Shown: in pieces, positions 36,730 to 45,364 of the stretch | Layout of the letters: every line of letters starts with the position of its first letter | How positions within the stretch are numbered: position 1 is the stretch's first letter | From: Desulfacinum hydrothermale DSM 13146 | GTDB lineage: Bacteria > Desulfobacterota > Syntrophobacteria > Syntrophobacterales > DSM-9756 | Direction: 5' to 3' | Assembly (NCBI RefSeq): GCF_900176285.1 | Contig: NZ_FWXF01000003.1 | Coordinates: 64,501-128,500, forward strand | Length of the DNA: 64,000 bases | The notes under the pieces: model-generated | Told to the model about the DNA's origin: nothing | The model's database searches: none | Seen by the model: the letters and a program-made list of their open reading frames with translations, nothing else | Translations under genes and position numbers: made by a program

Positions 36730-37292
36730 CGGCTCCCTTCTTTCTTCGTCCCGGACTCCTGTGGTGCGGCCCCGGTGAGAACGCCCCCGCACGCTGAACA
36801 AACCCTCACAATTTGAACATTCGTTCAATGCAAGTCAATCCCTTTTTCCACAACCGCCCAATGGGGCCGGGATCGATCGCAAACCTCCCCTTGGACCCAT
36901 GGCCGACGATGGCCATGCCGGGCCTCTCTCTTTTGCTTTGACCTGGTCCTCCGTCCTCGACTAAAAGGCTCTTCGGGCCTATTGCATCGCGCACGGCCCA
37001 CATCGTTTTCCCTTGCGCTGTGGCGCCTTTGCGCAAGGAACGAAACGCCCCATCCTCGCCGCCGGCGGCTGCGAGTGCGTCTGCGATCCACTTTCTCGCG
37101 AGCGGGGATCCACACTGGGTTCAGCGGGCGTTCAGAGGTGCCATCCGCCCCTATGCAGCCAATGTTTTCAAGGCGCCGCGGAAACCAATTCCCAGCCCAT
37201 GAAGATCGTCGCAAGGGGGCTGCCGAAAGAGGCGGGAAAGCGAAGCGCCGCGCTTTGAGCGAAACCAGATTCTACGGGAGGTGCTCCTTGTG
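36730..37292. other. Divergent promoter region between tetR and the AOR gene
   Basis: 563 bases. The left side carries the TetR palindrome (36813-36828) with a possible promoter around it. The right half is GC-rich and shows no gene; frames there have no codon pattern or database-like motifs. The AOR promoter must be here but no clear boxes were found. Confidence 0.5.
36813..36828. promoter_or_regulatory. Palindromic TetR operator overlapping a candidate promoter
   Basis: TTGAACATTCGTTCAA contains perfect 6-base arms (TTGAAC/GTTCAA) around a 4-base centre, the form usual for TetR operators. On the minus strand a -35-like TTGACT (36832-36837) stands 17 bases before CAAATT, so the palindrome would lie between the boxes. 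It is about 85 bases upstream of the tetR start, consistent with autorepression. Confidence 0.7.
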
Positions 37293-39170
37293 ATGGACAA
37301 GCCCGGTCGGATTGTGAAGGTGGACTTGACCCAATCGTCCATCATGAGCCTTGCCTACTCCCCTGTTTGGAGTTCCGCTTATCTGGCCGGACGCGGCATC
37401 AACATCCGACTGCTCCTGGAACACACGGAGCCCGACACGGAGCCGCTGGATCCCGAAAACGTTCTGATCCTTTCCTGCGGACTGCTCACAGGCACGGCGG
37501 CTCCCGCTTCCTCCCGGCTTCATCTGAGCGCCGCCTCTCCCCTGACCGGTCTTTTGGGAAGCTCCAGCATCGGCGGACATTTCGGCGCTCATTTGCGCCG
37601 CCACGGAATCCAGGCCCTGATGATTTGCGGGAAAAGCCCCCGGCCTGTGGTCCTTCGCATCGGAGCGAATGGGGTGCGACTGGAGCCCGCGCACGATTTG
37701 TGGGGGCGGGACACGGTCGAAACCTACCGGGCGCTCCGCTCCGCTCAGGGCCGTTCGGACGTGGAGGTGCTGTGCATCGGCCCAGCGGGGGAACGGGCCG
37801 TGCCCATGGCCTGCATCATGAGCGGCCCGGACCATGCGGCCGGCCGCACCGGCCTGGGGGCGGTGATGGGATCCAAGAACTTGAAAGCCGTGGTGGTGGA
37901 TCCGCCGCCGGGCCCGCCACGCTATTCCAGCGCGGCGAAGGAAACCGCCGCCCGTTATGTCCGACGTATCCGGCAATCGGCGGAATACTCAACGTTTTCG
38001 ACCCACGGGAGTGTAGCTTATGTGGGCTGGTGCCACGAACGCCGGCTGCTGGCCACCCGCAATTTCAGGGAAAACTCCTTCCCCGCCGCGCAGGCCTTCG
38101 ATCCCCAACACCTGTCCGGTCTCACCACCCGCCGCAAGACCTGCTACCGCTGTCCGGTTCATTGCAAGGCGGAGTTGCGCCTGCCGGGAGCCTCGGAGCC
38201 CCTGGCACGCCCTGAATTCGAGACGGCCATTGCTCTGGGACCCAAGTGCAGCCTGGGCGATCCCCAACAGGTGGTGTTGCTGCACAACCTGTGTTCCCGG
38301 CTGGGTCTGGATGCCATATCCGCCGGAACCGCCATCGCCTTTGCCATGGATCTCTTCGAACGGGGCATCTTGACCGCGCAAGATACCGACGGCCTAGATC
38401 TTCGGTGGGGTGACCCGGCCGTTATGGAACGTCTTATCGAGGACATGGCCCAGGCACGGGGCCTTGGAGCCCTTCTAGGACAGGGGGTCCATCGGGCAGC
38501 ACAGTCCATCGGCCGCGGCGCGGAGCGCTACGCTCCCCATGTCCACGGGCTGGAGATGCCCGCCTACCATCCGGGAGGGTCCATGGCCACGGCTCTCGGA
38601 TACCTGGTTTCCACGCGGGGGGCGGATTTCACAAGTGTGTATGCCACACCCGAATACCGGTGGTCCCCCGAAGAAGCGGCCCGGGAGGTGGGCACACCGC
38701 TGGCCGTAAACCCGCTCCAGCCCGAGGGCAAGCCCGCCCTGGTGGCCCGGTCCATGATGGTCAGTGCCGTCATGGACGCTTTGGGCCTGTGCAAGGTGCC
38801 CGCCCTCAGTCTTGCGGGAGGCTTCGACCTGAAGTGCGAAGCCGAACTGGTGCGCCATCTCACCGGCCTGGCCCTGGAGGCCGACGACCTATTGGACATC
38901 GGCAAAAGGATCCTGGACTTGGAACAGCTGGCCAATGTCGGACGCGGCCTGGATCCGACGAAGGACACACTGCCGGAGATGGTCCGGCACCGCCCGGCTC
39001 CCGATGGCATGCGGGCGGATCTGAAAGACATACTGGAACGCATGCGCCTTGAGTTTTTCCAATTCATGGGCTGGACGCCGCAGGGCATTCCCCGCCGCAT
39101 GGCCCTGCCCGAACCAAGCCCTTGGCTCTCACGGTGGACACGCCGCCAGAAAGGATGGAGAAATTCATGA
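37293..39170 (+). CDS. Aldehyde:ferredoxin oxidoreductase (tungsten type)
   Basis: 625 residues, normal for the AOR family of tungstopterin enzymes that interconvert aldehydes and acids with ferredoxin. The [4Fe-4S] ligands are seen as CYRCPVHC (Cys284, 287, 291) and Cys500 in MDALGLCKV, matching the C-x2-C-x3-C and distant Cys pattern of Pyrococcus AOR. GLGAVMGSKNLKAVVV is the usual pterin-region motif. ATG 37293 is chosen; GGGAGG lies 11 bases before it, and the GTG at 37281 overlaps that site. The stop overlaps the MttB-family gene (ATGA), so the two are translationally coupled. Confidence 0.93.
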   Translation: MDKPGRIVKVDLTQSSIMSLAYSPVWSSAYLAGRGINIRLLLEHTEPDTEPLDPENVLILSCGLLTGTAAPASSRLHLSAASPLTGLLGSSSIGGHFGAHLRRHGIQALMICGKSPRPVVLRIGANGVRLEPAHDLWGRDTVETYRALRSAQGRSDVEVLCIGPAGERAVPMACIMSGPDHAAGRTGLGAVMGSKNLKAVVVDPPPGPPRYSSAAKETAARYVRRIRQSAEYSTFSTHGSVAYVGWCHERRLLATRNFRENSFPAAQAFDPQHLSGLTTRRKTCYRCPVHCKAELRLPGASEPLARPEFETAIALGPKCSLGDPQQVVLLHNLCSRLGLDAISAGTAIAFAMDLFERGILTAQDTDGLDLRWGDPAVMERLIEDMAQARGLGALLGQGVHRAAQSIGRGAERYAPHVHGLEMPAYHPGGSMATALGYLVSTRGADFTSVYATPEYRWSPEEAAREVGTPLAVNPLQPEGKPALVARSMMVSAVMDALGLCKVPALSLAGGFDLKCEAELVRHLTGLALEADDLLDIGKRILDLEQLANVGRGLDPTKDTLPEMVRHRPAPDGMRADLKDILERMRLEFFQFMGWTPQGIPRRMALPEPSPWLSRWTRRQKGWRNS

Positions 39171-40618
39171 TGAAGTCCGGGGAGTATCAACCTCGCTTGC
39201 AGTTTCTCGACCAAGAGCAAAAGAAGAGGATCCATCAGGAGGCCCTGCAGGTTCTGGAGTCCGTGGGCATGGAAGTGCTTCAGGAGGAGGCCCGGTCCCT
39301 CCTGATCCAAGCCGGAGCACGGGAAGGGGAAGGAAACCGCCTGTACATTCCCGCTTCCCTGGTGGACAAGGCTTTGGAGACGGCACCCAACAACATCGCC
39401 GTGTACGACCGGGAAGGCACCCATGTGATGGATCTGGGAGGTCGCCGGGCTTATTTCGGGACCGGCTCGGATCTCATCTACAACCTGGACCCCCAATCCG
39501 AAGAACGCCACCCGTGCCGTCTGGAGGATGTGACCCGCGCGGCTCGGCTTTGCGACGCCTTGCCAAACATCGATTTCGTCATGTCCTTTGCCCATCCGTC
39601 GGAGATCCCCCCACACTTCGCCTATCTCAAGAGCTTCGAGGCCATGGCGCTTTCGTGCCGAAAGCCCATCGTCTGCACGGCGGAAGACCGTGGGGATCTG
39701 GAGGCCATGTGGAAGATCGGCTGCGCGGTGCGGGGCGGCGCCGAAGCGCTCCGGCAAAAGCCCTACCTGATTCACTACGCCGAGCCCATCAGTCCTTTGA
39801 AGCATCCGGTCCCCAGCCTCAACAAGCTCCTTCTATGCGCCGAAAAAGAAATTCCCGCCATCTATTCCCCGGCTCCCATCGCGGGCTCCACGGCCCCCAT
39901 GACCCTTGCGGGACATGTGGTCCAGGGACTGGCCGAATGCCTCACGGGTCTGATCATCCACCAGCTGAAGAGGCCCGGAGCCCCGTTTCTCATGGGCATG
40001 GGCCCCGCTGTTTTGGACATGGCCACGGGGCAATGTTCCTACAACGCACCGGAATACTACATGGCCTACGGGGCCATGATCGAGATGAGCCACTTTTACG
40101 ATCTACCCAGCTGGGGCTATGCGGGCACCAGCGATTCCCAGGTCCCCGACGGTCAGGCCACCTTCGAGGCCGGCCTGCTCACCTTCCTGTCCACCTTTTT
40201 GGGTGCCAACCTCAACCACGACGTGGGCTACCTGGATTTCGGCCGAACGGGGGCTCTGGAAATGATCGTCATGGTGGATGAGTTCATCGACCAGATCCGG
40301 CGGATGGCCCTGGGAATCCCCACCGACCCCGAACACCTGGGCGTGGACGCCATCGCTCAGGTGGGGCCCGGAGGTCACTTTTTGACCCACCCCCACACCT
40401 TGAAACACCTGCGCGACACACAATGGCGTCCCAGGCTCATCCACCGCGGCAGCCACGAAAAGTGGACGGCGGCGGGAAAGACCACGCTGCTCGACCGATC
40501 CCGCGCAAGGGTTCGTGAAATCCTGGAGAAGCATCTTCCCGTCCCCGTGCCGGATCCGGTTCGCCAGGCCATTCAGGAAATCATCGATACCTTTCAGGAA
40601 AAAGGCCATGAAATATAG
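39167..40618 (+). CDS. MttB-family (non-pyrrolysine) corrinoid methyltransferase
   Basis: 483 residues, homologous to trimethylamine methyltransferase MttB. There is no in-frame TAG, so it belongs to the pyrrolysine-free branch that includes glycine betaine methyltransferase MtgB. Motifs: YFGTGSDLIYNLDP, PAPIAGSTAPMTLAG, FGRTGALEMIVMVDEFI. The likely role is transfer of a methyl group from a quaternary amine to a corrinoid protein; the substrate is not fixed by sequence. No corrinoid protein gene (MttC type) is in the window. ATG 39167 behind GGAG overlaps the AOR stop; ATGs at 39155 and 39170 are alternatives. Confidence 0.9.
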   Translation: MMKSGEYQPRLQFLDQEQKKRIHQEALQVLESVGMEVLQEEARSLLIQAGAREGEGNRLYIPASLVDKALETAPNNIAVYDREGTHVMDLGGRRAYFGTGSDLIYNLDPQSEERHPCRLEDVTRAARLCDALPNIDFVMSFAHPSEIPPHFAYLKSFEAMALSCRKPIVCTAEDRGDLEAMWKIGCAVRGGAEALRQKPYLIHYAEPISPLKHPVPSLNKLLLCAEKEIPAIYSPAPIAGSTAPMTLAGHVVQGLAECLTGLIIHQLKRPGAPFLMGMGPAVLDMATGQCSYNAPEYYMAYGAMIEMSHFYDLPSWGYAGTSDSQVPDGQATFEAGLLTFLSTFLGANLNHDVGYLDFGRTGALEMIVMVDEFIDQIRRMALGIPTDPEHLGVDAIAQVGPGGHFLTHPHTLKHLRDTQWRPRLIHRGSHEKWTAAGKTTLLDRSRARVREILEKHLPVPVPDPVRQAIQEIIDTFQEKGHEI

Positions 40619-41114
40619 AGAAGCTCCTGCGGCCGCAGCCCCGCACGAGACACCGGTCACGCGGTTTCTCGACGCTCATGGGGTTTCCTACCGGCGCATC
40701 CAACACACCCGGCCGGCGCTCACCGCTCAGGACGTGGCCCTACAGGCCGGCATCCATCTGGCACAGGTGGTCAAGACCATGGTTCTTGGGGCCAAGGACG
40801 GGGCCTATGTGGTCGCCCTGGTTCCCGGGGATCGGCGACTGGACATCCCGGCCGTGTGCCGACAGACCGGGCTGCGCCTTTCTCTCATGCGGCCGCAAAG
40901 GATTCTGGAAACCACGGGGTACAGCGTGGGGGCGGTGGCCCCCTTCGGCCTTCGGACGGCCCCCGCGTGCCTGGTGGCCGATGAAAGTCTTTTTGCATGG
41001 GACGAGCTGAACATCAGCTCCGGCCACCCGCTCTTGAGCTGCCAATTGGCCTCCGGGGCCCTGGTGCCGTTCGTGGACGGTGGGATCTTTTCTTTGGTGC
41101 GCCCCACTCCATAA
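40608..41114 (+). CDS. YbaK/ProX-domain aminoacyl-tRNA deacylase-like protein
   Basis: 168 residues of the YbaK/EbsC fold that hydrolyses misacylated tRNA. The pattern HGVSYRRIQHTRPALTAQDV, then VVKTMVLGAKDGAYVVALVPGD with the key Lys, and ISSGHPLLSCQLASGALVPF is typical. The start overlaps the MttB-family gene by 11 bases, behind a GGAAAAAGG site, and suggests a three-gene transcript. Why a tRNA editing protein is coupled to a methylamine-type enzyme is unclear. Confidence 0.88.
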   Translation: MKYREAPAAAAPHETPVTRFLDAHGVSYRRIQHTRPALTAQDVALQAGIHLAQVVKTMVLGAKDGAYVVALVPGDRRLDIPAVCRQTGLRLSLMRPQRILETTGYSVGAVAPFGLRTAPACLVADESLFAWDELNISSGHPLLSCQLASGALVPFVDGGIFSLVRPTP

Positions 41115-41193
41115 AGTTCTTGACGCGCCGAACGAATGGGGATATCTACCGACGCCCTCGGGAAAGATCGCCAACAGAACGATGGAGGTTCTT

Positions 41194-41277
41194 ATGGAAC
41201 TGGCGTGCTGGCTGCTGGCCGCTGCCGGGCTGTTGCTTCTGGGATGTTTGTGCAACCGGTCGGTGGATAGGAAGTAG
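41194..41277 (+). CDS. Possible 27-residue hydrophobic peptide
   Basis: A short frame, ATG 41194 with GGAGG five bases upstream, coding for a one-helix membrane peptide (ELACWLLAAAGLLLLGCLC) with a polar NRSVDRK tail. The ribosome site, position between the YbaK gene and the next small gene, and clean hydrophobic pattern support it, but such short frames arise by chance. Confidence 0.3.
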   Translation: MELACWLLAAAGLLLLGCLCNRSVDRK

Positions 41278-41364
41278 GACTTTGACACCCCTTGCGGAGC
41301 ATGCCATCAGGACTTATTTGGACGGAGCGGAAATCATACGGGCCGAGAAGGAGGAATGATCGCC

Positions 41365-41553
41365 ATGCATGAGGAACCCCAAAGAGCCGTGGCAACGGCC
41401 GCCCCTCAAACCATCCCCAACCCAGTGAAATGCAAGGAAGGCAAAGGACTTCGCAACTTCGACTGCCTCTTTTACGACGATTGCCTGGACAAGGCCGCCA
41501 AGGCCATGTGGAGCGGCTTCACATGCGGCAAATGCGCATACTATGAAGAGTAA
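41365..41553 (+). CDS. Small Cys-rich protein of unknown function
   Basis: 62 residues, five Cys in the second half (KCKEGKGLRNFDC, YDDC, FTCGKCAYYEE), suggesting a zinc or Fe-S knuckle. ATG 41365 follows GGAGG by ten bases; an ATG three codons earlier is too close to that site. It ends 32 bases before a strong terminator and is the last gene of the AOR/MttB cluster. A small metal-binding helper is a guess. Confidence 0.6.
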   Translation: MHEEPQRAVATAAPQTIPNPVKCKEGKGLRNFDCLFYDDCLDKAAKAMWSGFTCGKCAYYEE

Positions 41554-41585
41554 TCCACAGTCGATCGGCGGATCGGAAATTTTCG

Positions 41586-41610
41586 GACCCACCCATCGGG
41601 TGGGTCTTTT
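41586..41610 (+). terminator. Intrinsic terminator of the AOR/MttB cluster
   Basis: A perfect nine-base stem GACCCACCC / GGGTGGGTC with loop ATC, followed by TTTT. It ends the plus-strand AOR/MttB/YbaK/small-protein transcript. The oppositely oriented ABC gene ends at 41854. Confidence 0.9.
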
Positions 41611-41853
41611 CGTTTCATGCCTCTTTTTTTGACATGGGCCACCGGCGAAGCGATGCGGAAAGTGGCGCCGGTCCGTTGGCTCCCTTGCCCGCCAGATTCC
41701 CCGGACCATCTCCAGCCTTCATGCCACCCCAAGTTCCAACTTTCTTGGATCTGGGCGGACGCGCACTGCCCGCGCCTCTGATCATCTTCCTCGTCATTTC
41801 CCGGAATCCCTGATCAGGAAAGGGCATCCGCGCCCGAAAAGAGCCGTGAAGCG

Positions 41854-43962
41854 TCAGGAAACCTGATGGATGACCGGGTCCAGACCCCTGAGATCCTCCA
41901 CGGGAATATGGCAGGCGATGAAGTGGTCTTCGTCCACCTGCCGCCAGGGAGGCATTTTTTCCCGACACAGGTGGCTCTTTTCTCCCAACAGGTCGCACCG
42001 CGGGCAGCGGGTGTGGAAGCGGCAGCCGGAAGGCGGATTCAACGCACTGGGAACGTTTCCTCCCAATCGAATGCGTTTTTGGCGCGCCGAAGGGTCGGGG
42101 ATGGGAACCGCCGATAGGAGCGCTTCCGTGTAGGGGTGATACGGCGGAGCATAGATGGCCTCGGCAGGCCCCCGCTCCATGATCTGCCCCAGGTACATCA
42201 CGGCCACATCATCGGTGAAGTATCGAACCACGCTGAGATCGTGGGCGATGAAAAGAAGGGTGGTTCCCAACTCCTCCTGTATTTCCATGAGGAGATTGAG
42301 CACCGCCGCTTGGACGGAGACGTCCAGCGCAGAAACCGGTTCGTCGCAGAGAACCAGGTCGGGGCGGCTGGCAAGGGCGCGGGCGATCCCCACCCGTTGC
42401 TTTTCTCCGCCGCTCAATTGCCTGGGATAGCGATCGTAGTACTCGGGGCCCAGCCGCACGGCCTTGAGCAGCCGGATCACTTCGGAACGGACCTGGCCCT
42501 TGGGAACCGTTCGGAATCGGCGAATGGGGCGGGCGATCTGCTTTCCCACGGAATAGGAGGGATTGAGCGTGGCGTCCGGGTTCTGGAAGACCATCTGGAT
42601 TTCCCGGATCACCTCGAAATCCCGGTGCCGCACTGTCTTGGCGATGTCCAGGCCCAGGAATTCCAGCCGGCCCCCGCTCAACCTTTCCAGACCGATCACG
42701 GCTTTGAGCAGACTGGACTTGCCACAGCCGGACTCCCCCACAATGCCCAGGGTGCGCCCGCGCGGTACCCGCAGACTGACGCCGTCCACGGCCCGCACAT
42801 ATTCCTTGTCCCCCAGCCCCAGAAGGGATTTCAGGCTGGGTTTGCGCTGTTCGTAGTAGACCTTCACTTCGCGCATCTGCAAAAGCGGAGATCCCTCCGC
42901 CGTTTCTTCCGCTTCAGGCGCCTTGAGGGAGGCAGAGCGCCGTTCGAGCCGCAACGGCTTTTGGGCCAGGTTCTCTGCCATCACGCAGCGCGCACCGTGG
43001 CCCGAGGGCAATCGGATCCAAGCCGGCTTTTCCTGCAGGCAGGCCTCCCCCGCATGGGCGCACCTGGGAGCAAACACACAGGCATTCTCCGGTCGTTCCA
43101 ACGGTGCGGGCACCCTTCCCGGGATGGGATGGAGCGCAAGGGCCCTCTTGGTGCTTCCCAGTCGGGGGACACAGCGCAGAAGGCCCCGCGTGTAGGGATG
43201 TGCCGGGTGGGCGAAAACGGTATCCACCTGCCCCTGTTCCACCATTTCCCCGGCATACATCACACACAGCCGGTCGCTCACCCGGGCCACCACCCCCAAG
43301 TTGTGCGTGATGAACAGAATGCTTGTCTGGAATTCTTGTTTCAGGTCTTCCACAAGATCCAAAACCGCCGCCTCCACGGTCACGTCCAGCGCCGTGGTGG
43401 GCTCATCCATGATGAGCAGCGCGGGATGGTTCAGCATGGCCATGGCGATGACCACGCGCTGCTGCTGCCCCCCGGACAACTGATGGGGATAGCGAGCCAT
43501 GATCTGGTCCGCATCGGGCATGTACACACGACGGAGCATGGCCACCGCCCGGTCCCAGGCCTCCGTTTTGGACACCGTCTGATGGCAGGTGAGCACCTCC
43601 ATCAGCTGCTCCCCGATCCGCAGAGTGGGATTCAGGGCCGACATGGGGTTTTGATACACCATGGAGATGCGGTTTCCCCGGAGGCGATTCAGCTCCCGTC
43701 GTGAACGACCCACCAGTTCGCTCCCTTCGAACCGGATGCTTCCCCCCGCGATCCGTCCGTTGGATCCCAGAAAGTTCACGAGGGAGAAGGCCACGGTCGA
43801 TTTTCCGCATCCCGACTCCCCCACCAGTCCCAGGGTTTCGCCGGCACCGATCTGGAAAGACACATCCCGAACGGCGGGAATCCATCCCCGGCGGGTCTTG
43901 TAGCTGATGGAAAGGTGCTCAACCTCCAGGACGGGATCGCCCGAAAGGTTTGTTTTGTTCAT
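41854..43962 (-). CDS. Peptide/nickel-type ABC transporter, fused double ATPase (DppD-DppF)
   Basis: 702 residues containing two complete ABC domains. Domain one has Walker A GESGCGKST, signature LSGGQQQRVVIAMAM and DEPTTALD. Domain two has GESGCGKSSLLKAV, LSGGEKQRVGIARAL and DEPVSALD. Each domain ends in the Opp/Dpp Cys-rich tail (CVFAPRCAHAGEAC, and RFHTRCPRCDLL then a further Cys), which can hold an Fe-S cluster. ATG 43962 is chosen; the frame runs on into the repeat at 44027-44249, where no start makes sense. The permease and binding-protein genes lie upstream beyond that repeat. Confidence 0.94.
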   Translation of the reverse strand: MNKTNLSGDPVLEVEHLSISYKTRRGWIPAVRDVSFQIGAGETLGLVGESGCGKSTVAFSLVNFLGSNGRIAGGSIRFEGSELVGRSRRELNRLRGNRISMVYQNPMSALNPTLRIGEQLMEVLTCHQTVSKTEAWDRAVAMLRRVYMPDADQIMARYPHQLSGGQQQRVVIAMAMLNHPALLIMDEPTTALDVTVEAAVLDLVEDLKQEFQTSILFITHNLGVVARVSDRLCVMYAGEMVEQGQVDTVFAHPAHPYTRGLLRCVPRLGSTKRALALHPIPGRVPAPLERPENACVFAPRCAHAGEACLQEKPAWIRLPSGHGARCVMAENLAQKPLRLERRSASLKAPEAEETAEGSPLLQMREVKVYYEQRKPSLKSLLGLGDKEYVRAVDGVSLRVPRGRTLGIVGESGCGKSSLLKAVIGLERLSGGRLEFLGLDIAKTVRHRDFEVIREIQMVFQNPDATLNPSYSVGKQIARPIRRFRTVPKGQVRSEVIRLLKAVRLGPEYYDRYPRQLSGGEKQRVGIARALASRPDLVLCDEPVSALDVSVQAAVLNLLMEIQEELGTTLLFIAHDLSVVRYFTDDVAVMYLGQIMERGPAEAIYAPPYHPYTEALLSAVPIPDPSARQKRIRLGGNVPSALNPPSGCRFHTRCPRCDLLGEKSHLCREKMPPWRQVDEDHFIACHIPVEDLRGLDPVIHQVS

Positions 43963-44026
43963 AGCATTCGGCTCCGAGTCTGTACCATCACGCGGGTGTC
44001 GCCTCATGGGCGGTCGGTGGCCCCTG

Positions 44027-44249
44027 TGAGCGTGTCCGAGAACGCCCAGATTCCTGCCTTCTTGTGCGAACGAAAGGTTGGGGCCACCAGGCGGGCCCGT
44101 ACTTCCGGCCTGGTCAGGCCGCCGGAGGGGTGGGTTCCGAACCCGCCCCCACAAGACCGTCTAAGAATTCAAAAGCACCATGGGGCCGGTGGAATTGCAA
44201 CTGCTCAGAAAGCCACAAAAGGCCACGAGGCCATGGTCAGGCAGCCTCC
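44027..44249 (-). repeat. Full copy of the dispersed MITE-like repeat inside a transporter operon
   Basis: 223 bases in reverse orientation to the 19802 copy. Left end TGAGCGTGTCC and right end GGCAGCCTCC are degraded inverted repeats. Internal landmarks are CGAGAACGCCCAGATT, the GGGTTCCGAACCCGCCCC palindrome, ATTCAAAAGCACCATGG and GGTGGAATTGCAACTG. It lies between the second permease gene (stop 44407) and the double ATPase gene (start 43962). Confidence 0.8.
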
Positions 44250-44406
44250 TCTCCCCGGTCCGGCGAACCGGAGCGTTGACACCGGTCATCGAGTTGAAGC
44301 GGAAAGGCCCAAAGAGGACTCCCTCTCTCGTTTCCCCGGCTCCCGGCCCCGCAGCCGTCTTCGCTGGCGATGCCAGTTGCGGCTGGTCGCCGTACGGGTC
44401 TTCCAG

Positions 44407-45345
44407 TTACTGGTACCTCATGGTTTCCTCCCGCAGGCCGTCGGCCAAAAGATTGAGCCCCACGACCAGCGAGGCGATGGACAAGGACGGCCACAGGGCG
44501 GCCCAAGGAGATCCCGCCAGGATGAACTCCCGTCCCTTGGCCACCATGGATCCCCAGTCCGGAGACGGAGGCGGCAGGCCCAGCCCCAGAAATCCCAGGG
44601 TGCCCATGGCGAAGATGGCGTAACCCACCCGGAGCATGGCGTCGATGATGATGGGCCCCTTCGCATTGGGGAGAATTTCCACGAACATGACGTACCAGGG
44701 GCTCTCCCCCCGCGTTTCCGCCGCCCGCACGTAGTCCCGGGTACGGATGTCCAGGGTGAGGCCCCGCACCAGTCGGGCGATTCCAGGCGTACCCACGATG
44801 GCAATGGCCAGCACCACATTGACGGCCGACGCCCCCATGGCGGCCACGAAGATCAAGTAGAGCAGGATGACAGGGACCGCCATCATGGCGTCCAAGAGCC
44901 GCATGACCACTTCATCCATCCACCCGCCCTTGTATCCGCTGACCAGTCCGAGAAAGGCTCCGATCACCAAGGAGGCGGCCACGCCCCACAGGGCCGTGCC
45001 GCCGGGAAGCCACACCTGCTGGGACACGGGCAGCACCACCAAGACGATGCGGGCGCCATAGACGAGCCGAGCCCACAAATCCCGTCCCAGTTCGTCCGTT
45101 CCCAGCGGGTGGGCCGCACTGGGCCCCTGGTTGGGCGCCTTCCAATCCTGGTAGGTGGGCGAATAGGGGGTCCAAAGGGGAGCGAAGAGCGCTGCCAACA
45201 CCCAGAAGGCCACGATGAAAAAACCCACGGTGGCTGTCCGGGAAGAGAAGATGAGCGAAAAGACTTGTCGAAGCCCCCGAAAGAAAAGGAGACCCGAACG
45301 TGAACCCGATTGTGTTTGAGATGCTTGTTCCGCAGTCGGCGCCAT
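44407..45345 (-). CDS. Peptide/nickel-type ABC transporter permease (DppC-like)
   Basis: 312 residues. A cytoplasmic N-terminus precedes a first helix (about 40-62), then the OppC-type periplasmic motif AHPLGTDELGRDLWARLVYGAR, then five helices including the EAA loop VRAAETRGESPWYVM. ATG 45345 is chosen; the frame is open to 45438 but that overlaps the preceding permease gene. It is 19 bases behind the DppB-like gene and 157 bases ahead of the repeat. Confidence 0.93.
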   Translation of the reverse strand: MAPTAEQASQTQSGSRSGLLFFRGLRQVFSLIFSSRTATVGFFIVAFWVLAALFAPLWTPYSPTYQDWKAPNQGPSAAHPLGTDELGRDLWARLVYGARIVLVVLPVSQQVWLPGGTALWGVAASLVIGAFLGLVSGYKGGWMDEVVMRLLDAMMAVPVILLYLIFVAAMGASAVNVVLAIAIVGTPGIARLVRGLTLDIRTRDYVRAAETRGESPWYVMFVEILPNAKGPIIIDAMLRVGYAIFAMGTLGFLGLGLPPPSPDWGSMVAKGREFILAGSPWAALWPSLSIASLVVGLNLLADGLREETMRYQ

Positions 45346-45364
45346 GACCTTGTCCCGCCCGTTC

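Noticed and set aside
36982-37293. 103-codon plus-strand frame upstream of the AOR gene
   Set aside because: The translation is Arg-rich with no motif, no ribosome binding site precedes it, and it runs into the AOR start.
43963-44154. N-terminal extension of the double ATPase into the repeat
   Set aside because: The frame stays open, but the extra 64 residues are translated repeat and upstream sequence without any ABC-family match; ATG 43962 gives the normal N-terminus.
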